From positions 1-30,904 of the forward strand of contig CAMYCF010000011.1 in the NCBI GenBank assembly GCA_947254375.1: a stretch of 30,904 nucleotides of DNA, written 5' to 3'. The DNA comes from an uncultured Mobilibacterium sp. GTDB lineage: Bacteria; Bacillota; Clostridia; Peptostreptococcales; Anaerovoracaceae. The translations under genes were made by a program, and so were the position numbers. Below are positions 16,105 through 23,410 of the stretch, piece after piece; the stretch's first letter is position 1; each line of letters begins with the position of its first letter. A model generated the notes under the pieces. That model was not told the DNA's origin, made no database searches, and saw nothing but the letters and a program-made list of their open reading frames with translations.

Positions 16105-16290
16105 TTACCAGCTTGCTTTCTTAACGCCCGGGATCTCTCCCTTGTAAGCAAGTTCTCTGAAGCAGATACGGCAGATACCGTATTTCTTCAGTACCGAATG
16201 CGGTCTTCCGCAGATCTTGCAACGAGTGTATGCTCTCGTTTTATATTTGGGCTTTCTCTGCTGCTTTACTTTCAGTGAAGTCTTAGCCAT
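16105..16290 (-). CDS. rpsN: 30S ribosomal protein S14, zinc-binding type Z
   Basis: Short S14 form, 61 residues, with the zinc knuckle Cys24, Cys27, Cys40, Cys43 (CKICG and GICRIC) and the end GEIPGVKKASW. It lies between rplE and rpsH. The start MAKTSLKVKQ is preceded by AGGAG. A zinc-free S14 copy may exist elsewhere but is not in this window. Confidence 0.98.
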   Translation of the reverse strand: MAKTSLKVKQQRKPKYKTRAYTRCKICGRPHSVLKKYGICRICFRELAYKGEIPGVKKASW

Positions 16291-16299
16291 TTTCTCCTC

Positions 16300-16842
16300 C
16301 TATTTCTCAAACGGAAGGCCGAGAAGCTCGAGCAGTGCCTGCGCCTCTTCATCAGTCTTTGCCGTCGTCGTGAATACAATGTTCATGCCCTTAACGATCT
16401 CAACATCATCGTATACGATTTCAGGGAAGATGAGTTGTTCTTTGATACCCATCGAGTAATTTCCCCTGCCGTCGAACGAGTTTCTGCTGAGGCCCTTAAA
16501 GTCTCTGACTCGCGGAAGAGAAAGGTTGAAAAGTTTATCCGCAAAAGCGTACATCTTGTCGCCTCTGAGCGTGACCTTGGCGCCTACCGGCATTCCCTGT
16601 CTTACCTTGAAGTTCGCGATCGATTTTCTCGCCTTCGTAACTACCGGTCTCTGACCCGAAATGAGCGCTATCTCTTTAACAGCCGTTTCGAGGACCTTCG
16701 AGTTATCTTTAGCTTCGCCGAGTCCCATGTTGATGGTGATCTTCTCGAGCTTAGGAACTTCCATAGGGTTCTTATAGCCGAATTTTTCCTGGAGTTTTCC
16801 GAAAACTTCGGTCTTATATTTTTCTCTGAGTCTGTTTTCCAA
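16300..16842 (-). CDS. rplE: 50S ribosomal protein L5
   Basis: 5S rRNA-binding protein that contacts the P-site tRNA. It has 180 residues: start MENRLREKYKTEVFGKLQEKF, KITINMGLGEAKDNS, the signature GQRPVVTKARKSIANFKVRQG (residues about 65-85), and FDGRGNYSMGIKEQLIFPEI. It follows rplX by 16 bases. Confidence 0.98.
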   Translation of the reverse strand: MENRLREKYKTEVFGKLQEKFGYKNPMEVPKLEKITINMGLGEAKDNSKVLETAVKEIALISGQRPVVTKARKSIANFKVRQGMPVGAKVTLRGDKMYAFADKLFNLSLPRVRDFKGLSRNSFDGRGNYSMGIKEQLIFPEIVYDDVEIVKGMNIVFTTTAKTDEEAQALLELLGLPFEK

Positions 16843-16858
16843 TGTCTCTCCTCCTTTC

Positions 16859-17164
16859 TTAGTCTATTACGGTACCGCTTTTCTTCGATACCCTTACCTT
16901 CTTGCCGTCTCTGATCTCGTAGCCGATCCTCGATCCCTTCTTCGCAGTCTTGTCATAGTACATGACGTTCGATGCGTCGATAGGTCCCTCGATGTGCTTG
17001 ATCTCAGCCGGTCCCTTAGGAGTAGCTTTAGCGTGCTTCGTCTGCATGTTCACGCCTTCAACTACGACCCTGTTCTTCTTCGGCAGTACTCTCTTGACCG
17101 TTCCGGTCTTGCCTTTGTCCTTTCCGGAGATAACTACTACCGTATCATCTTTTTTGATTTTCAT
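16859..17164 (-). CDS. rplX: 50S ribosomal protein L24
   Basis: Assembly-initiating large-subunit protein, 101 residues. The KOW motif is at the start (KKDDTVVVISGKDKGKTGTV), followed by VVVEGVNMQTKHAK and the end KKVRVSKKSGTVID. GGGAGG lies seven bases before the ATG. It lies between rplN and rplE. Confidence 0.98.
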   Translation of the reverse strand: MKIKKDDTVVVISGKDKGKTGTVKRVLPKKNRVVVEGVNMQTKHAKATPKGPAEIKHIEGPIDASNVMYYDKTAKKGSRIGYEIRDGKKVRVSKKSGTVID

Positions 17165-17175
17165 CGTTTACCTCC

Positions 17176-17550
17176 CTAAAGTACTTCCGGCGCCAGAGAT
17201 ACGATCTTCATAAAGCCCTTATCTCTGAGCTCCCTTGCTACCGGCCCGAAAATACGTGTGCCGACAGGGTTTTTATCGTTTCTGTCCTTGATGATGACCG
17301 CAGCGTTCTGATCGAATTTTACATAGCTTCCGTCATCTCTTCTGGCGCCGGTCTTGGTTCTGACAACGACTGCCTTTACTACGTCACCTTTTTTAACAAT
17401 TCCGCCCGGAGTGGCTTCTTTTACGGAACAAACGATGATATCGCCTATGTTTGCGTATTTACGGCCCGTTCCTCCGAGAACGTTGATGCAAAGCAGTTCC
17501 TTTGCTCCGGAATTGTCGGCAACTCTCAATCTCGTTTCTGTCTGAATCAT
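17176..17550 (-). CDS. rplN: 50S ribosomal protein L14
   Basis: Intersubunit-bridge protein and binding platform for silencing factor RsfS. It has 124 residues, two longer than the common 122: start MIQTETRLRVADNSGAKELLC, DIIVCSVKEATPGG, and end MKIVSLAPEVL. It is the first gene of the spc block and follows rpsQ after 14 bases. Confidence 0.98.
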   Translation of the reverse strand: MIQTETRLRVADNSGAKELLCINVLGGTGRKYANIGDIIVCSVKEATPGGIVKKGDVVKAVVVRTKTGARRDDGSYVKFDQNAAVIIKDRNDKNPVGTRIFGPVARELRDKGFMKIVSLAPEVL

Positions 17551-17564
17551 GATCTGTCGCCTCC

Positions 17565-17819
17565 TTATTTAGCCTTCTCAATGATTTCGACCACTCTCCA
17601 TCTCTTGTCTTTCGACAGAGGTCTGGTCTCCATGATCCTCACTTTGTCCCCGATATTGCAACGGTTCTCTTCATCGTGAGCCTTAAATTTCTTCGTCCTC
17701 TTAACAGCCTTACCGTAAAGAGAATGTCTTACAAATTCTGTCGTCGAAACGGTGACAGTCTTGTCCATCTTGTCGCTTGCTACTATTCCGACTCTCGTTT
17801 TTCTACTGTTTCTTTCCAT
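17565..17819 (-). CDS. rpsQ: 30S ribosomal protein S17
   Basis: OB-fold 16S rRNA-binding protein, 84 residues: start MERNSRKTRVGIVASDKMDK, the conserved KFKAHDEENRCNIGDKVRIMETRPLSK-type segment (about 43-70) and end WRVVEIIEKAK. It is the last gene of the S10 block, 18 bases after rpmC. Confidence 0.98.
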   Translation of the reverse strand: MERNSRKTRVGIVASDKMDKTVTVSTTEFVRHSLYGKAVKRTKKFKAHDEENRCNIGDKVRIMETRPLSKDKRWRVVEIIEKAK

Positions 17820-17837
17820 CGAACATCCTCCTTTCCG

Positions 17838-18038
17838 CTAAAATTGCTGTTTCATTTCTTCTTCTCTGATGATGGTTTTTACCCTGGCGATGTCTCTTCT
17901 GACTTCTCTCATTTTTACAGGGTTCTCGAGCTGGCCGGTAACATGCTGGAATCTGAGATTGAAGAGTTCCTGCTTCATTCTTTCCAATTCAGCCGTTCGC
18001 TCCTGCTCTGTCATTTTTCTTATTTTATTCAAATCCAT
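17838..18038 (-). CDS. rpmC: 50S ribosomal protein L29
   Basis: Two-helix protein near the tunnel exit, 66 residues: MDLNKIRKMTEQERTAELER at the start and LFNLRFQHVTGQLENP in the middle. Its ATG shares one base with the rplP stop codon (TAATG). The trigger factor and SRP docking site on L23 is adjacent to L29 on the ribosome. Confidence 0.97.
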   Translation of the reverse strand: MDLNKIRKMTEQERTAELERMKQELFNLRFQHVTGQLENPVKMREVRRDIARVKTIIREEEMKQQF

Positions 18039-18472
18039 TATTCGTCACCACCCTTTACTGCCTCTTGTCCTTTGACAACGAATTTGCACTTGATAGGCAG
18101 CTTGTGAGATGCAAGCCTCAAAGCTTCTTTGGCCTGTGCTTCGGTAACTCCTTCGATTTCGAACATTACTCTGCCCGGTTTAACTACAGCTACCCAATAC
18201 TCAGGAGCTCCCTTTCCGGATCCCATACGTACCTCTGCAGGCTTCTTGGTTACCGGCTTATGAGGGAAGATTTTGATGTAAACCTTACCGCCCCTCTTAA
18301 TGGACCTCGTCATGGCTATTCTGGCAGCTTCGATTTGATTTGAGTCGATCCATGCGCACTCTTCTGCTACAAGACCGTACTGACCGTATGTTACGGTGTT
18401 GCCCTTAGTGGCAACGCCCTTCATTCTGCCTCTGTGGACTCTTCTACGTTTAACGCGCTTTGGCATTAACAT
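18038..18472 (-). CDS. rplP: 50S ribosomal protein L16
   Basis: Protein at the A-site and peptidyl transferase periphery, 144 residues. MLMPKRVKRRRVHRGRMKGV at the start, the signature FGLVAEECAWIDSNQIEAAR-like around residues 33-50, and GSGKGAPEYWVAVVKPGR. AGGAG lies nine bases before the ATG. It lies between rpsC and rpmC. Confidence 0.98.
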   Translation of the reverse strand: MLMPKRVKRRRVHRGRMKGVATKGNTVTYGQYGLVAEECAWIDSNQIEAARIAMTRSIKRGGKVYIKIFPHKPVTKKPAEVRMGSGKGAPEYWVAVVKPGRVMFEIEGVTEAQAKEALRLASHKLPIKCKFVVKGQEAVKGGDE

Positions 18473-18493
18473 GGCAAGTCTCTCCTTTCTGTA

Positions 18494-19375
18494 CTATTCT
18501 TCCGTTCCTTCTTGAGGGGCTGCGTTCGCCTGAACTTCCGGTTTCGCAGGTGCTGCCGCAGGTACTTCCTTCGGAGCTTTCCTTACTCTCGTCGTAGCAG
18601 GTTTGACCTCCTGTCTTACGTGCTCGCCGTCGTTCCTTCTCTTGTTTGCGAACGTTCTCTTTCTGTCCTTCTTGTCGTTCCTTCTCGACTTTCTGTCTCT
18701 GCGGTCGTTCTTAGGTTCTTCCGGCAGAGTCGACTTAAGTCCCTTGTCGAGGATCTCGCCGTGGTTGATCCAAACCTTTACGCCGATCTTTCCGTAAGTC
18801 GTGTCGGCTTCGGCAAATCCGTATTCGATGTCCGCCCTGAAAGTGTGAAGAGGAACGTTACCCTCGCTGTATTTCTCGCTTCTTGCGATCTCGGCTCCGC
18901 CGAGTCTTCCAGAACAGAGAACTTTGATACCCTTTGCGCCGGACTTCATCGTTCTGCCGATCGCCTGTTTCATAGCTCTTCTGAAAGATACCCTCTTCTC
19001 GAGAGCCTGTGCGATGCTTTCCGCCGTGAGCTGAGCGTCCAGTTCGGATCTTCTCACCTCTACTACGGATACTTCCGCAGACTTGCCCGTGAGCTGTTTG
19101 AGTCCTTTCTTGATCTCTTCGATCCCGTCTCCGGATTTTCCGATGACCATTCCCGGTCTCGCTACCGAAATGACTACTTTCAACTTATCGGCCGCAGATC
19201 TCTCGATTACTACGTTGGAAACACCTGCAGCGTAAAGTTTCTTCTTTATATAGTTCCTTATCTCATTGTCTTCTACGAGGAAATCCATAAAGTTGTTCTT
19301 ATCAGCATACCATTTGGAATTCCAATCTTTGTTGACCCCGACTCTGAGTCCGTGTGGATTAACTTTCTGACCCAT
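18494..19375 (-). CDS. rpsC: 30S ribosomal protein S3 with a long charged C-terminal tail
   Basis: mRNA-entry-channel protein with helicase activity together with S4. The core (about residues 1-213) is ordinary: MGQKVNPHGLRVGVNKDWNS, the KH domain with VARPGMVIGKSGDGIEEIKK, and the end WINHGEILDKGL. After it come about 80 further residues. The first half of the tail is very rich in Arg, Lys and Asp (KNDRRDRKSRRNDKKDRKR) and the second half is Ala/Pro-rich and ends acidic. Typical S3 proteins are 210-230 residues. The start overlaps the end of rplV by 17 bases, with GGAGG eight bases before the ATG inside rplV. Confidence 0.97.
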   Translation of the reverse strand: MGQKVNPHGLRVGVNKDWNSKWYADKNNFMDFLVEDNEIRNYIKKKLYAAGVSNVVIERSAADKLKVVISVARPGMVIGKSGDGIEEIKKGLKQLTGKSAEVSVVEVRRSELDAQLTAESIAQALEKRVSFRRAMKQAIGRTMKSGAKGIKVLCSGRLGGAEIARSEKYSEGNVPLHTFRADIEYGFAEADTTYGKIGVKVWINHGEILDKGLKSTLPEEPKNDRRDRKSRRNDKKDRKRTFANKRRNDGEHVRQEVKPATTRVRKAPKEVPAAAPAKPEVQANAAPQEGTEE

Positions 19376-19781
19376 CCGACGAACCTCCTTCTGCTTTCTT
19401 CTCAGCCTTCTCCGCTTTTGCCGGCTTCGCTTCAGCCGGTTTCTCAGCTTCTCTCTCCTTCAAGGTTACACCGATGTGACTGCTTCTCTTGAGTATCATC
19501 GATGCTCTTCCCTGCGCTCCCGCTCTGAAACGTTTCATCGTAGGGCCTTGATTAGCATATACTTCAGCAACGTACAGGTTGCCGGGATCCATGTCGTGGT
19601 TGTTTTCAGCGTTTGCTGCCGCTGACATTACCACCTTCTCGATAAGCTCCGCTCCCTTTCCGGAAGTGAACTTGAGTATCGTCAGTGCCTCTTGCAGGTC
19701 CTTGCCTCTGATCAGATCGGCAACGGGCTGAAGTTTGCTCGGAGACATCCTGACATACTTAGCAATTGCTTTTGCTTCCAT
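19359..19781 (-). CDS. rplV: 50S ribosomal protein L22 with a C-terminal tail
   Basis: Lines the exit tunnel with a beta hairpin and is a site of macrolide-resistance changes. It has 140 residues. The core ends near residue 110 with the usual GRASMILKRSSHIGVTLKER. The last 30 residues are an added Lys/Ala/Glu-rich tail (EKPAEAKPAKAEKAEKKAEG) ending in a Ser/Gly-rich piece. Family members are usually 110-115 residues. The end of the tail encodes the rpsC ribosome binding site in another frame, so the extension is tied to translational coupling. Confidence 0.97.
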   Translation of the reverse strand: MEAKAIAKYVRMSPSKLQPVADLIRGKDLQEALTILKFTSGKGAELIEKVVMSAAANAENNHDMDPGNLYVAEVYANQGPTMKRFRAGAQGRASMILKRSSHIGVTLKEREAEKPAEAKPAKAEKAEKKAEGGSSDGSES

Positions 19782-19799
19782 TATGTTATCTCCTTTCCG

Positions 19800-20072
19800 T
19801 TACCTCGACGTCTTATCGCCGGCGTGACCTTTGAATGTTCTGGTAGGAGCAAACTCGCCGAGTTTATGACCTACCATGTCCTCCGTTATATATACAGGCA
19901 CATGTTTGCGGCCGTCGTGTACCGCTATCGTATGTCCGACCATTTGTGGGAAAATTGTGGACGGTCTGGACCATGTCTTGATTACCTTCTTTTCGTTAGC
20001 CGCGTTCATGTCTTCTATCTGTTTTAAAAGCTTCGGGCTTACGAAAGGGCCTTTCTTAAGCGATCTTCCCAT
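19800..20072 (-). CDS. rpsS: 30S ribosomal protein S19
   Basis: Head protein that forms a complex with S13. I start it at MGRSLKKGPFVSPKLLKQIE (90 residues) because GGAAGGAG lies seven bases before this ATG. The open frame extends 34 codons further into rplB without support. The signature TIFPQMVGHTIAVHDGRKHV and end GHAGDKTSR are typical. Confidence 0.97.
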   Translation of the reverse strand: MGRSLKKGPFVSPKLLKQIEDMNAANEKKVIKTWSRPSTIFPQMVGHTIAVHDGRKHVPVYITEDMVGHKLGEFAPTRTFKGHAGDKTSR

Positions 20073-20086
20073 TGATTTGCTCCTTC

Positions 20087-20920
20087 CTATTTGCCTTTCC
20101 TTGTTCTGACAATGTACTTGTTGGAATCCTTGTTCTTCTTTCTGGTCTTGTAACCGAGTGCCGGCTGACCCCAAGGAGATACAGGACCCTTGCGTCCGAT
20201 AGGCGCTCTTCCTTCACCACCGCCGTGAGGGTGATCGTTAGGGTTCATGGCGGATCCTCTTACCGTAGGTCTCCATCCCATGTGTCTCTTCCTTCCGGCT
20301 TTACCGATGGTGATGTTGGAGTGTTCTCCGTTTCCTACTTCGCCGATCGTCGCTCTGCAGTTCTGGAGTACCATCCTTACTTCTCCGGACGGGAGCCTTA
20401 CCTGCGCGTATCTGCCTTCCTTCGACATGAGCTGAGCTCCGTTTCCGGCCGATCTTACGAGCTGTGCACCTTTGCCCGGCTTAAGCTCTACGTTGTGGAT
20501 GATCGTTCCGAGCGGGATCCTCGAGATCGGGAGAGTGTTTCCTACCTTGATGTCGGAGTTTTCTCCGGATACGATCACATCTCCTACCTTGAGTCCTTCA
20601 GGAGCGAGGATATATCTCTTTTCGCCGTCCTTGTAAACTACGAGCGCGATGTTCGCGGATCTGTTCGGATCGTACTCGATCGTTTTTACGGTTGCAGGAA
20701 TGTCATCCTTATCCCTTTTGAAATCGATGATCCTGTATTTAGGTCTTACGCCGCCGCCTCTGTGTCTGACGGTGATCTTTCCTCTTGAATTCCTTCCCGA
20801 ATGCTTTTTGAGAGTAACTGTCAGAGATTTCTCAGGCTTCTTTGAAGTGATCTCTTCAAATGTAGAAACCGTCATTCCTCTCAAGCCGGGACTTGTCGGA
20901 TTGTATTTCTTGATTCCCAT
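20087..20920 (-). CDS. rplB: 50S ribosomal protein L2
   Basis: Conserved 23S rRNA-binding protein needed for subunit association and the peptidyl transferase centre. It has 277 residues: start MGIKKYNPTSPGLRGMTVST, the KHSGRNSRGKITVRHRGGG segment, and the C-terminal signature HPHGGGEGRAPIGRKGPVSPWG with the histidine discussed for peptidyl transferase function. It lies between rplW and rpsS. Confidence 0.98.
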   Translation of the reverse strand: MGIKKYNPTSPGLRGMTVSTFEEITSKKPEKSLTVTLKKHSGRNSRGKITVRHRGGGVRPKYRIIDFKRDKDDIPATVKTIEYDPNRSANIALVVYKDGEKRYILAPEGLKVGDVIVSGENSDIKVGNTLPISRIPLGTIIHNVELKPGKGAQLVRSAGNGAQLMSKEGRYAQVRLPSGEVRMVLQNCRATIGEVGNGEHSNITIGKAGRKRHMGWRPTVRGSAMNPNDHPHGGGEGRAPIGRKGPVSPWGQPALGYKTRKKNKDSNKYIVRTRKGK

Positions 20921-20940
20921 TTTTCTACGTTCCTCCTATC

Positions 20941-21231
20941 TTACAGTCCCTGGAATATTTCGATATCTTTGCTGTCAGCAGTGAGCGTAACGATCGCTTT
21001 CTTGTACGAGGACGTTCTACCGACAGTTCTTCCCAGTCTCTTTACTTTACCTTTGACTTTGATTACGTTGACCTTTGCAACTTCCACTCCGAAGATCTCC
21101 TCAACGGCTTTTCTGATCTCGGTCTTGTTCGCTTCAGGCGCAACTTTGAATACGTATTTCTTCTCAGCAGCCATATCCATACTGGATTCAGTGATGATAG
21201 GTCTGATAATTACATCGTAGCCCGTCTTCAT
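20941..21231 (-). CDS. rplW: 50S ribosomal protein L23
   Basis: Exit-site docking protein for SRP and trigger factor, 96 residues: MKTGYDVIIRPIITESSM at the start, KYVFKVAPEANKTEIRKAVE, and FGVEVAKVNVIKVKGK. Its ATG shares one base with the rplD stop codon (TAATG). Confidence 0.97.
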   Translation of the reverse strand: MKTGYDVIIRPIITESSMDMAAEKKYVFKVAPEANKTEIRKAVEEIFGVEVAKVNVIKVKGKVKRLGRTVGRTSSYKKAIVTLTADSKDIEIFQGL

Positions 21232-21854
21232 TATGCGTATACCTCCTCGATTCTCTCGGCAGCTGCCTTCGTGAGGACCAGAGTGTAGTGATTTACGATC
21301 TCGTACACGTTCATGGTCGTTACAAGAGCAGTTCTTACGCCTTGGATGTTAGAAGCCGATCTAACGACGTTCTCATCCTTGTCAGCCATGACGATGAGGA
21401 CTTTCTTATCCGCTTTGATGTTGTCAAGCATCTTGATCATCTCTTTCGTCTTAGGCTCTTCAAACTTCAGCTCGTCGATCACGATCAGATCGTTGTCCGC
21501 AAGTTTCGCGGAGAGTGCCGATTTGAGCGCGAGTCTCTTAAGTTTCTTAGGGACCGCATATCTGTAATCGCGAGGCTTCGGAGCAAATACGATACCTCCT
21601 CCGATCTGTGAAGGGTCTGTGGTCGAACCCTGTCTGTGTCTGCCTGTTCCCTTCTGTCTGAAAGGCTTTCTTCCGCCTCCTCTTACTTCACTTCTCGTCT
21701 TGGCAGATTGGGTTCCCTGTCTCTGGTTTGCCAAGTAATTCTTTATTACGGCCTGAACCGCATATTCGTTCGGTTCGATCGCGAAGATCTCATCGTTCAA
21801 CGTGATCTCGCCGGCTTCGGCTCCCGCCATGTTCAGCATCTTAACCTTTGCCAT
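21231..21854 (-). CDS. rplD: 50S ribosomal protein L4
   Basis: Tunnel-lining protein, 207 residues; in enterobacteria it also represses its own operon at the S10 leader. The core signature GGGRKPFRQKGTGRHRQGST (about 60-79) and the region GGGIVFAPKPRDYRYAVPKK mark the tunnel loop. The N-terminus MAKVKMLNMAGAEAGEITLN is typical. It lies between rplC and rplW and overlaps rplW by one base. Confidence 0.97.
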   Translation of the reverse strand: MAKVKMLNMAGAEAGEITLNDEIFAIEPNEYAVQAVIKNYLANQRQGTQSAKTRSEVRGGGRKPFRQKGTGRHRQGSTTDPSQIGGGIVFAPKPRDYRYAVPKKLKRLALKSALSAKLADNDLIVIDELKFEEPKTKEMIKMLDNIKADKKVLIVMADKDENVVRSASNIQGVRTALVTTMNVYEIVNHYTLVLTKAAAERIEEVYA

Positions 21855-21877
21855 GGTGATTCCTCCTTTCTGCCCGA

Positions 21878-22513
21878 CTATTTATCCTGACCTTTTACCG
21901 CGTATCTGATCTTCAGGAGTCCGCCCTTTCTTCCCGGAACGGCGCCCTTTACGAGCATCAGATTGCGGTCTGCAATAACTTTTACCAAAACTATGTTCTG
22001 TACAGTCACCTTATCTCTTCCCATTCTTCCCGGGCCCTTGTTGCCCTTGAATACTCTGGACGGATATGTACCTGCTGCGAGCGCACCTGCGAGCCTTTTG
22101 TGTTTCGAACCGTGGCTCATAGGTCCTCTGCGATGGCCGTGGCGCTTGATGTTGCCCTGCGTGCCCTTACCTTTGGAAGTGCCGGTGATGTCTAATTTCT
22201 TTCCCTCTTCGAAATCGGCTACCGTGATTTCCTGTCCGACTTCGTAGTTCTCGCCGTCTTCGATCCTGAACTCAGCGAGGTATTTCTTAAGTCCGAGTCC
22301 GTTCTTCTCGAAGTGCCCCTTGAGCGGCTTCGTTACCCTGTGAGCTTTCGTGTCTTCGAATCCCACCTGGACTGCGGCGTATCCGTCGTTCTCGACCGTC
22401 TTTACCTGAGTTACTACTTCAGGGCCCGCCTCGATGACGGTTACCGGGATCACTGTCCCCTCTTCGGTGAAGATCTGTGTCATTCCGATCTTCTTTCCAA
22501 GAATTGTTTTCAT
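21878..22513 (-). CDS. rplC: 50S ribosomal protein L3
   Basis: Early assembly protein reaching the peptidyl transferase centre. It has 211 residues: start MKTILGKKIGMTQIFTEEG, the signature FKGNKGPGRMGRDKVTVQN (154-172), and HGHRRGPMSHGSKHKRL with the Gln/His-rich loop. AGGAGG precedes the ATG. It follows rpsJ by 75 bases, which contain a GATCAC/GTGATC inverted repeat. Confidence 0.97.
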   Translation of the reverse strand: MKTILGKKIGMTQIFTEEGTVIPVTVIEAGPEVVTQVKTVENDGYAAVQVGFEDTKAHRVTKPLKGHFEKNGLGLKKYLAEFRIEDGENYEVGQEITVADFEEGKKLDITGTSKGKGTQGNIKRHGHRRGPMSHGSKHKRLAGALAAGTYPSRVFKGNKGPGRMGRDKVTVQNIVLVKVIADRNLMLVKGAVPGRKGGLLKIRYAVKGQDK

Positions 22514-22588
22514 ATTTTCCTCCTAACTTTCTTACAGCGGATCACTCCGGTTTGGTCTCTGCCCTCTCGTGTGATCTTTCTAATCAGC

Positions 22589-22900
22589 TTAGAGCTTGAT
22601 TTCAATGTCGATTCCCGCCGGAAGGTCCAACTTCGTCAGAGCGTCCGTCGTTTTCGTCGTCGCGTTCTTGATGTCGATCAGTCTCTTGTGGGTCCTCTGT
22701 TCGAACTGCTCTCTGCTGTCCTTGTATTTGTGGACCGCCCTTATGATCGTTACCACCTCTTTCTCCGTCGGGAGCGGGATAGGTCCCGCAACGTCGGCGC
22801 CGGTCTTGATCGCCGTGTCGACGATCTTCTTCGCGGCCTGATCCAGAAGCGCATGGTCGTAAGCTTTCAACCTGATTCTGATTTTCTGTAATTCGCTCAT
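22589..22900 (-). CDS. rpsJ: 30S ribosomal protein S10
   Basis: Head protein of the small subunit, also the antitermination partner NusE with NusB. It has 103 residues: start MSELQKIRIRLKAYDHALLD, GADVAGPIPLPTEKEVVTI, and end TKLDLPAGIDIEIKL. GGAGGAG lies about four to nine bases before the ATG. It is the first gene of the superoperon and is preceded by a leader of about 225 nt. Confidence 0.98.
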   Translation of the reverse strand: MSELQKIRIRLKAYDHALLDQAAKKIVDTAIKTGADVAGPIPLPTEKEVVTIIRAVHKYKDSREQFEQRTHKRLIDIKNATTKTTDALTKLDLPAGIDIEIKL

Positions 22901-23127
22901 TTTACTCCTCCTGTTTGTACTGTTTTCGCTATGCTTGTACAGGACTTAACGCCCATCATTTCAGTCACTTCACTGCCAAGGTCGGATTTTCACACTCCTG
23001 CGTGCGTTTCCTGAGTTTAGTGACAACATAAAAAAGCGAAGCCCCTCGCCTCCATCCGGTGGAGACAGTTCTCGGTAGGAATTACCTGATAGCTCAGCAA
23101 CTTCCTACGTCATCGCCTTAAACAAGC
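22901..23127 (-). promoter_or_regulatory. S10 operon 5' leader with attenuator-like structure
   Basis: In the transcript order (minus strand) the leader shows: a long hairpin with GTAGGAA/TTCCTAC at its base (23075-23108) and an inner TTGCTGA/TCAGGTAA arm; two mutually exclusive short hairpins, GAGA/TCTC (23062-23073) and CTCCA/TGGAG (23050-23064); then an intrinsic terminator (23036-23049); and about 130 nt more before rpsJ, including a GTCACT/AGTGAC pairing. This arrangement resembles a riboswitch or ribosomal-protein-controlled attenuator. I do not recognise a known riboswitch core. L4-mediated control is known for enterobacterial S10 leaders only. Confidence 0.55.
23036..23049 (-). terminator. 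Intrinsic terminator inside the S10 leader
   Basis: On the minus strand GCGAG-GGGC-TTCGC, a 5-bp stem with one G-U pair, is followed directly by TTTTTT. It lies about 80 bases after the predicted transcription start and about 135 bases before rpsJ, so full read-through would be required for ribosomal protein synthesis. Confidence 0.65.
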
Positions 23128-23133
23128 CTATAA

Positions 23134-23162
23134 ATTATACATGAACAGTAAAGGCAATGCAA
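23134..23162 (-). promoter_or_regulatory. rpsJ: Promoter of the S10-spc-alpha superoperon
   Basis: On the minus strand a perfect TATAAT (23134-23139) lies 17 bases after TTGCAT (23157-23162), which matches the -35 consensus only in TTG. The poor -35 box is offset by phased A-tracts just upstream that could act as an UP element. The predicted start is near 23127. Confidence 0.65.
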
Positions 23163-23165
23163 GTG

Positions 23166-23224
23166 TTTTCCGGAAATAAAATCGGTGTTTTTCGAGGTTT
23201 TTTAAAAATTTTTATCGGAGTTTT
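23166..23224 (-). promoter_or_regulatory. Phased A/T-tracts upstream of the S10 promoter
   Basis: T-runs on the plus strand (A-tracts on the transcribed orientation) occur at 23166-23169, 23188-23192, 23198-23203, 23209-23213 and 23221-23224. The last four are centred about 10.5 to 11.5 bases apart, one helical turn. Such phasing bends DNA and can contact the alpha subunit C-terminal domain. Confidence 0.5.
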
Positions 23225-23410
23225 CAAGGCGTACGCGGCTCACTCCGCAAACACTCCCTTCCGCGTTTCCTAAAAGCGTGTTTCGGGCGTTTTTTACCGG
23301 CGCGATCCACGGGGCGTCGTTTTTATGAAGACTCATAAAGGCTGCCGTTTTTTATTGTGCAATAAAAATATATTTTTCGGCCGATTACATTGCTAAAAAG
23401 TAAATTAACC
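23225..23410. other. Intergenic stretch with no recognised gene
   Basis: Between the phased tracts and the desulfoferrodoxin promoter I see no open frame with a ribosome binding site and no RNA family. Several TTTTTA-containing repeats of the form CGTTTTT(T)A occur at about 23286, 23318 and 23346, roughly 30 bases apart, and AAAAATATATTTTT forms a palindrome near 23367-23380. Confidence 0.4.

Noticed and set aside
18512..19492. Plus-strand open frame of about 325 codons opposite rpsC and rplV
   Set aside because: Antisense shadow of rpsC; composition is Ser/Arg/Phe-rich with no recognisable domain, and it crosses the rplV-rpsC overlap.
22514..22588. Inverted repeat GATCAC/GTGATC between rpsJ and rplC as a terminator
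   Set aside because: No T-run follows on the minus strand and transcription must continue into rplC.
23050..23127. Resemblance of GGCGATGAC in the S10 leader to a fluoride riboswitch
   Set aside because: The closing CGCC segment and the pseudoknot partner of the crcB motif are missing, and the downstream genes are ribosomal proteins.
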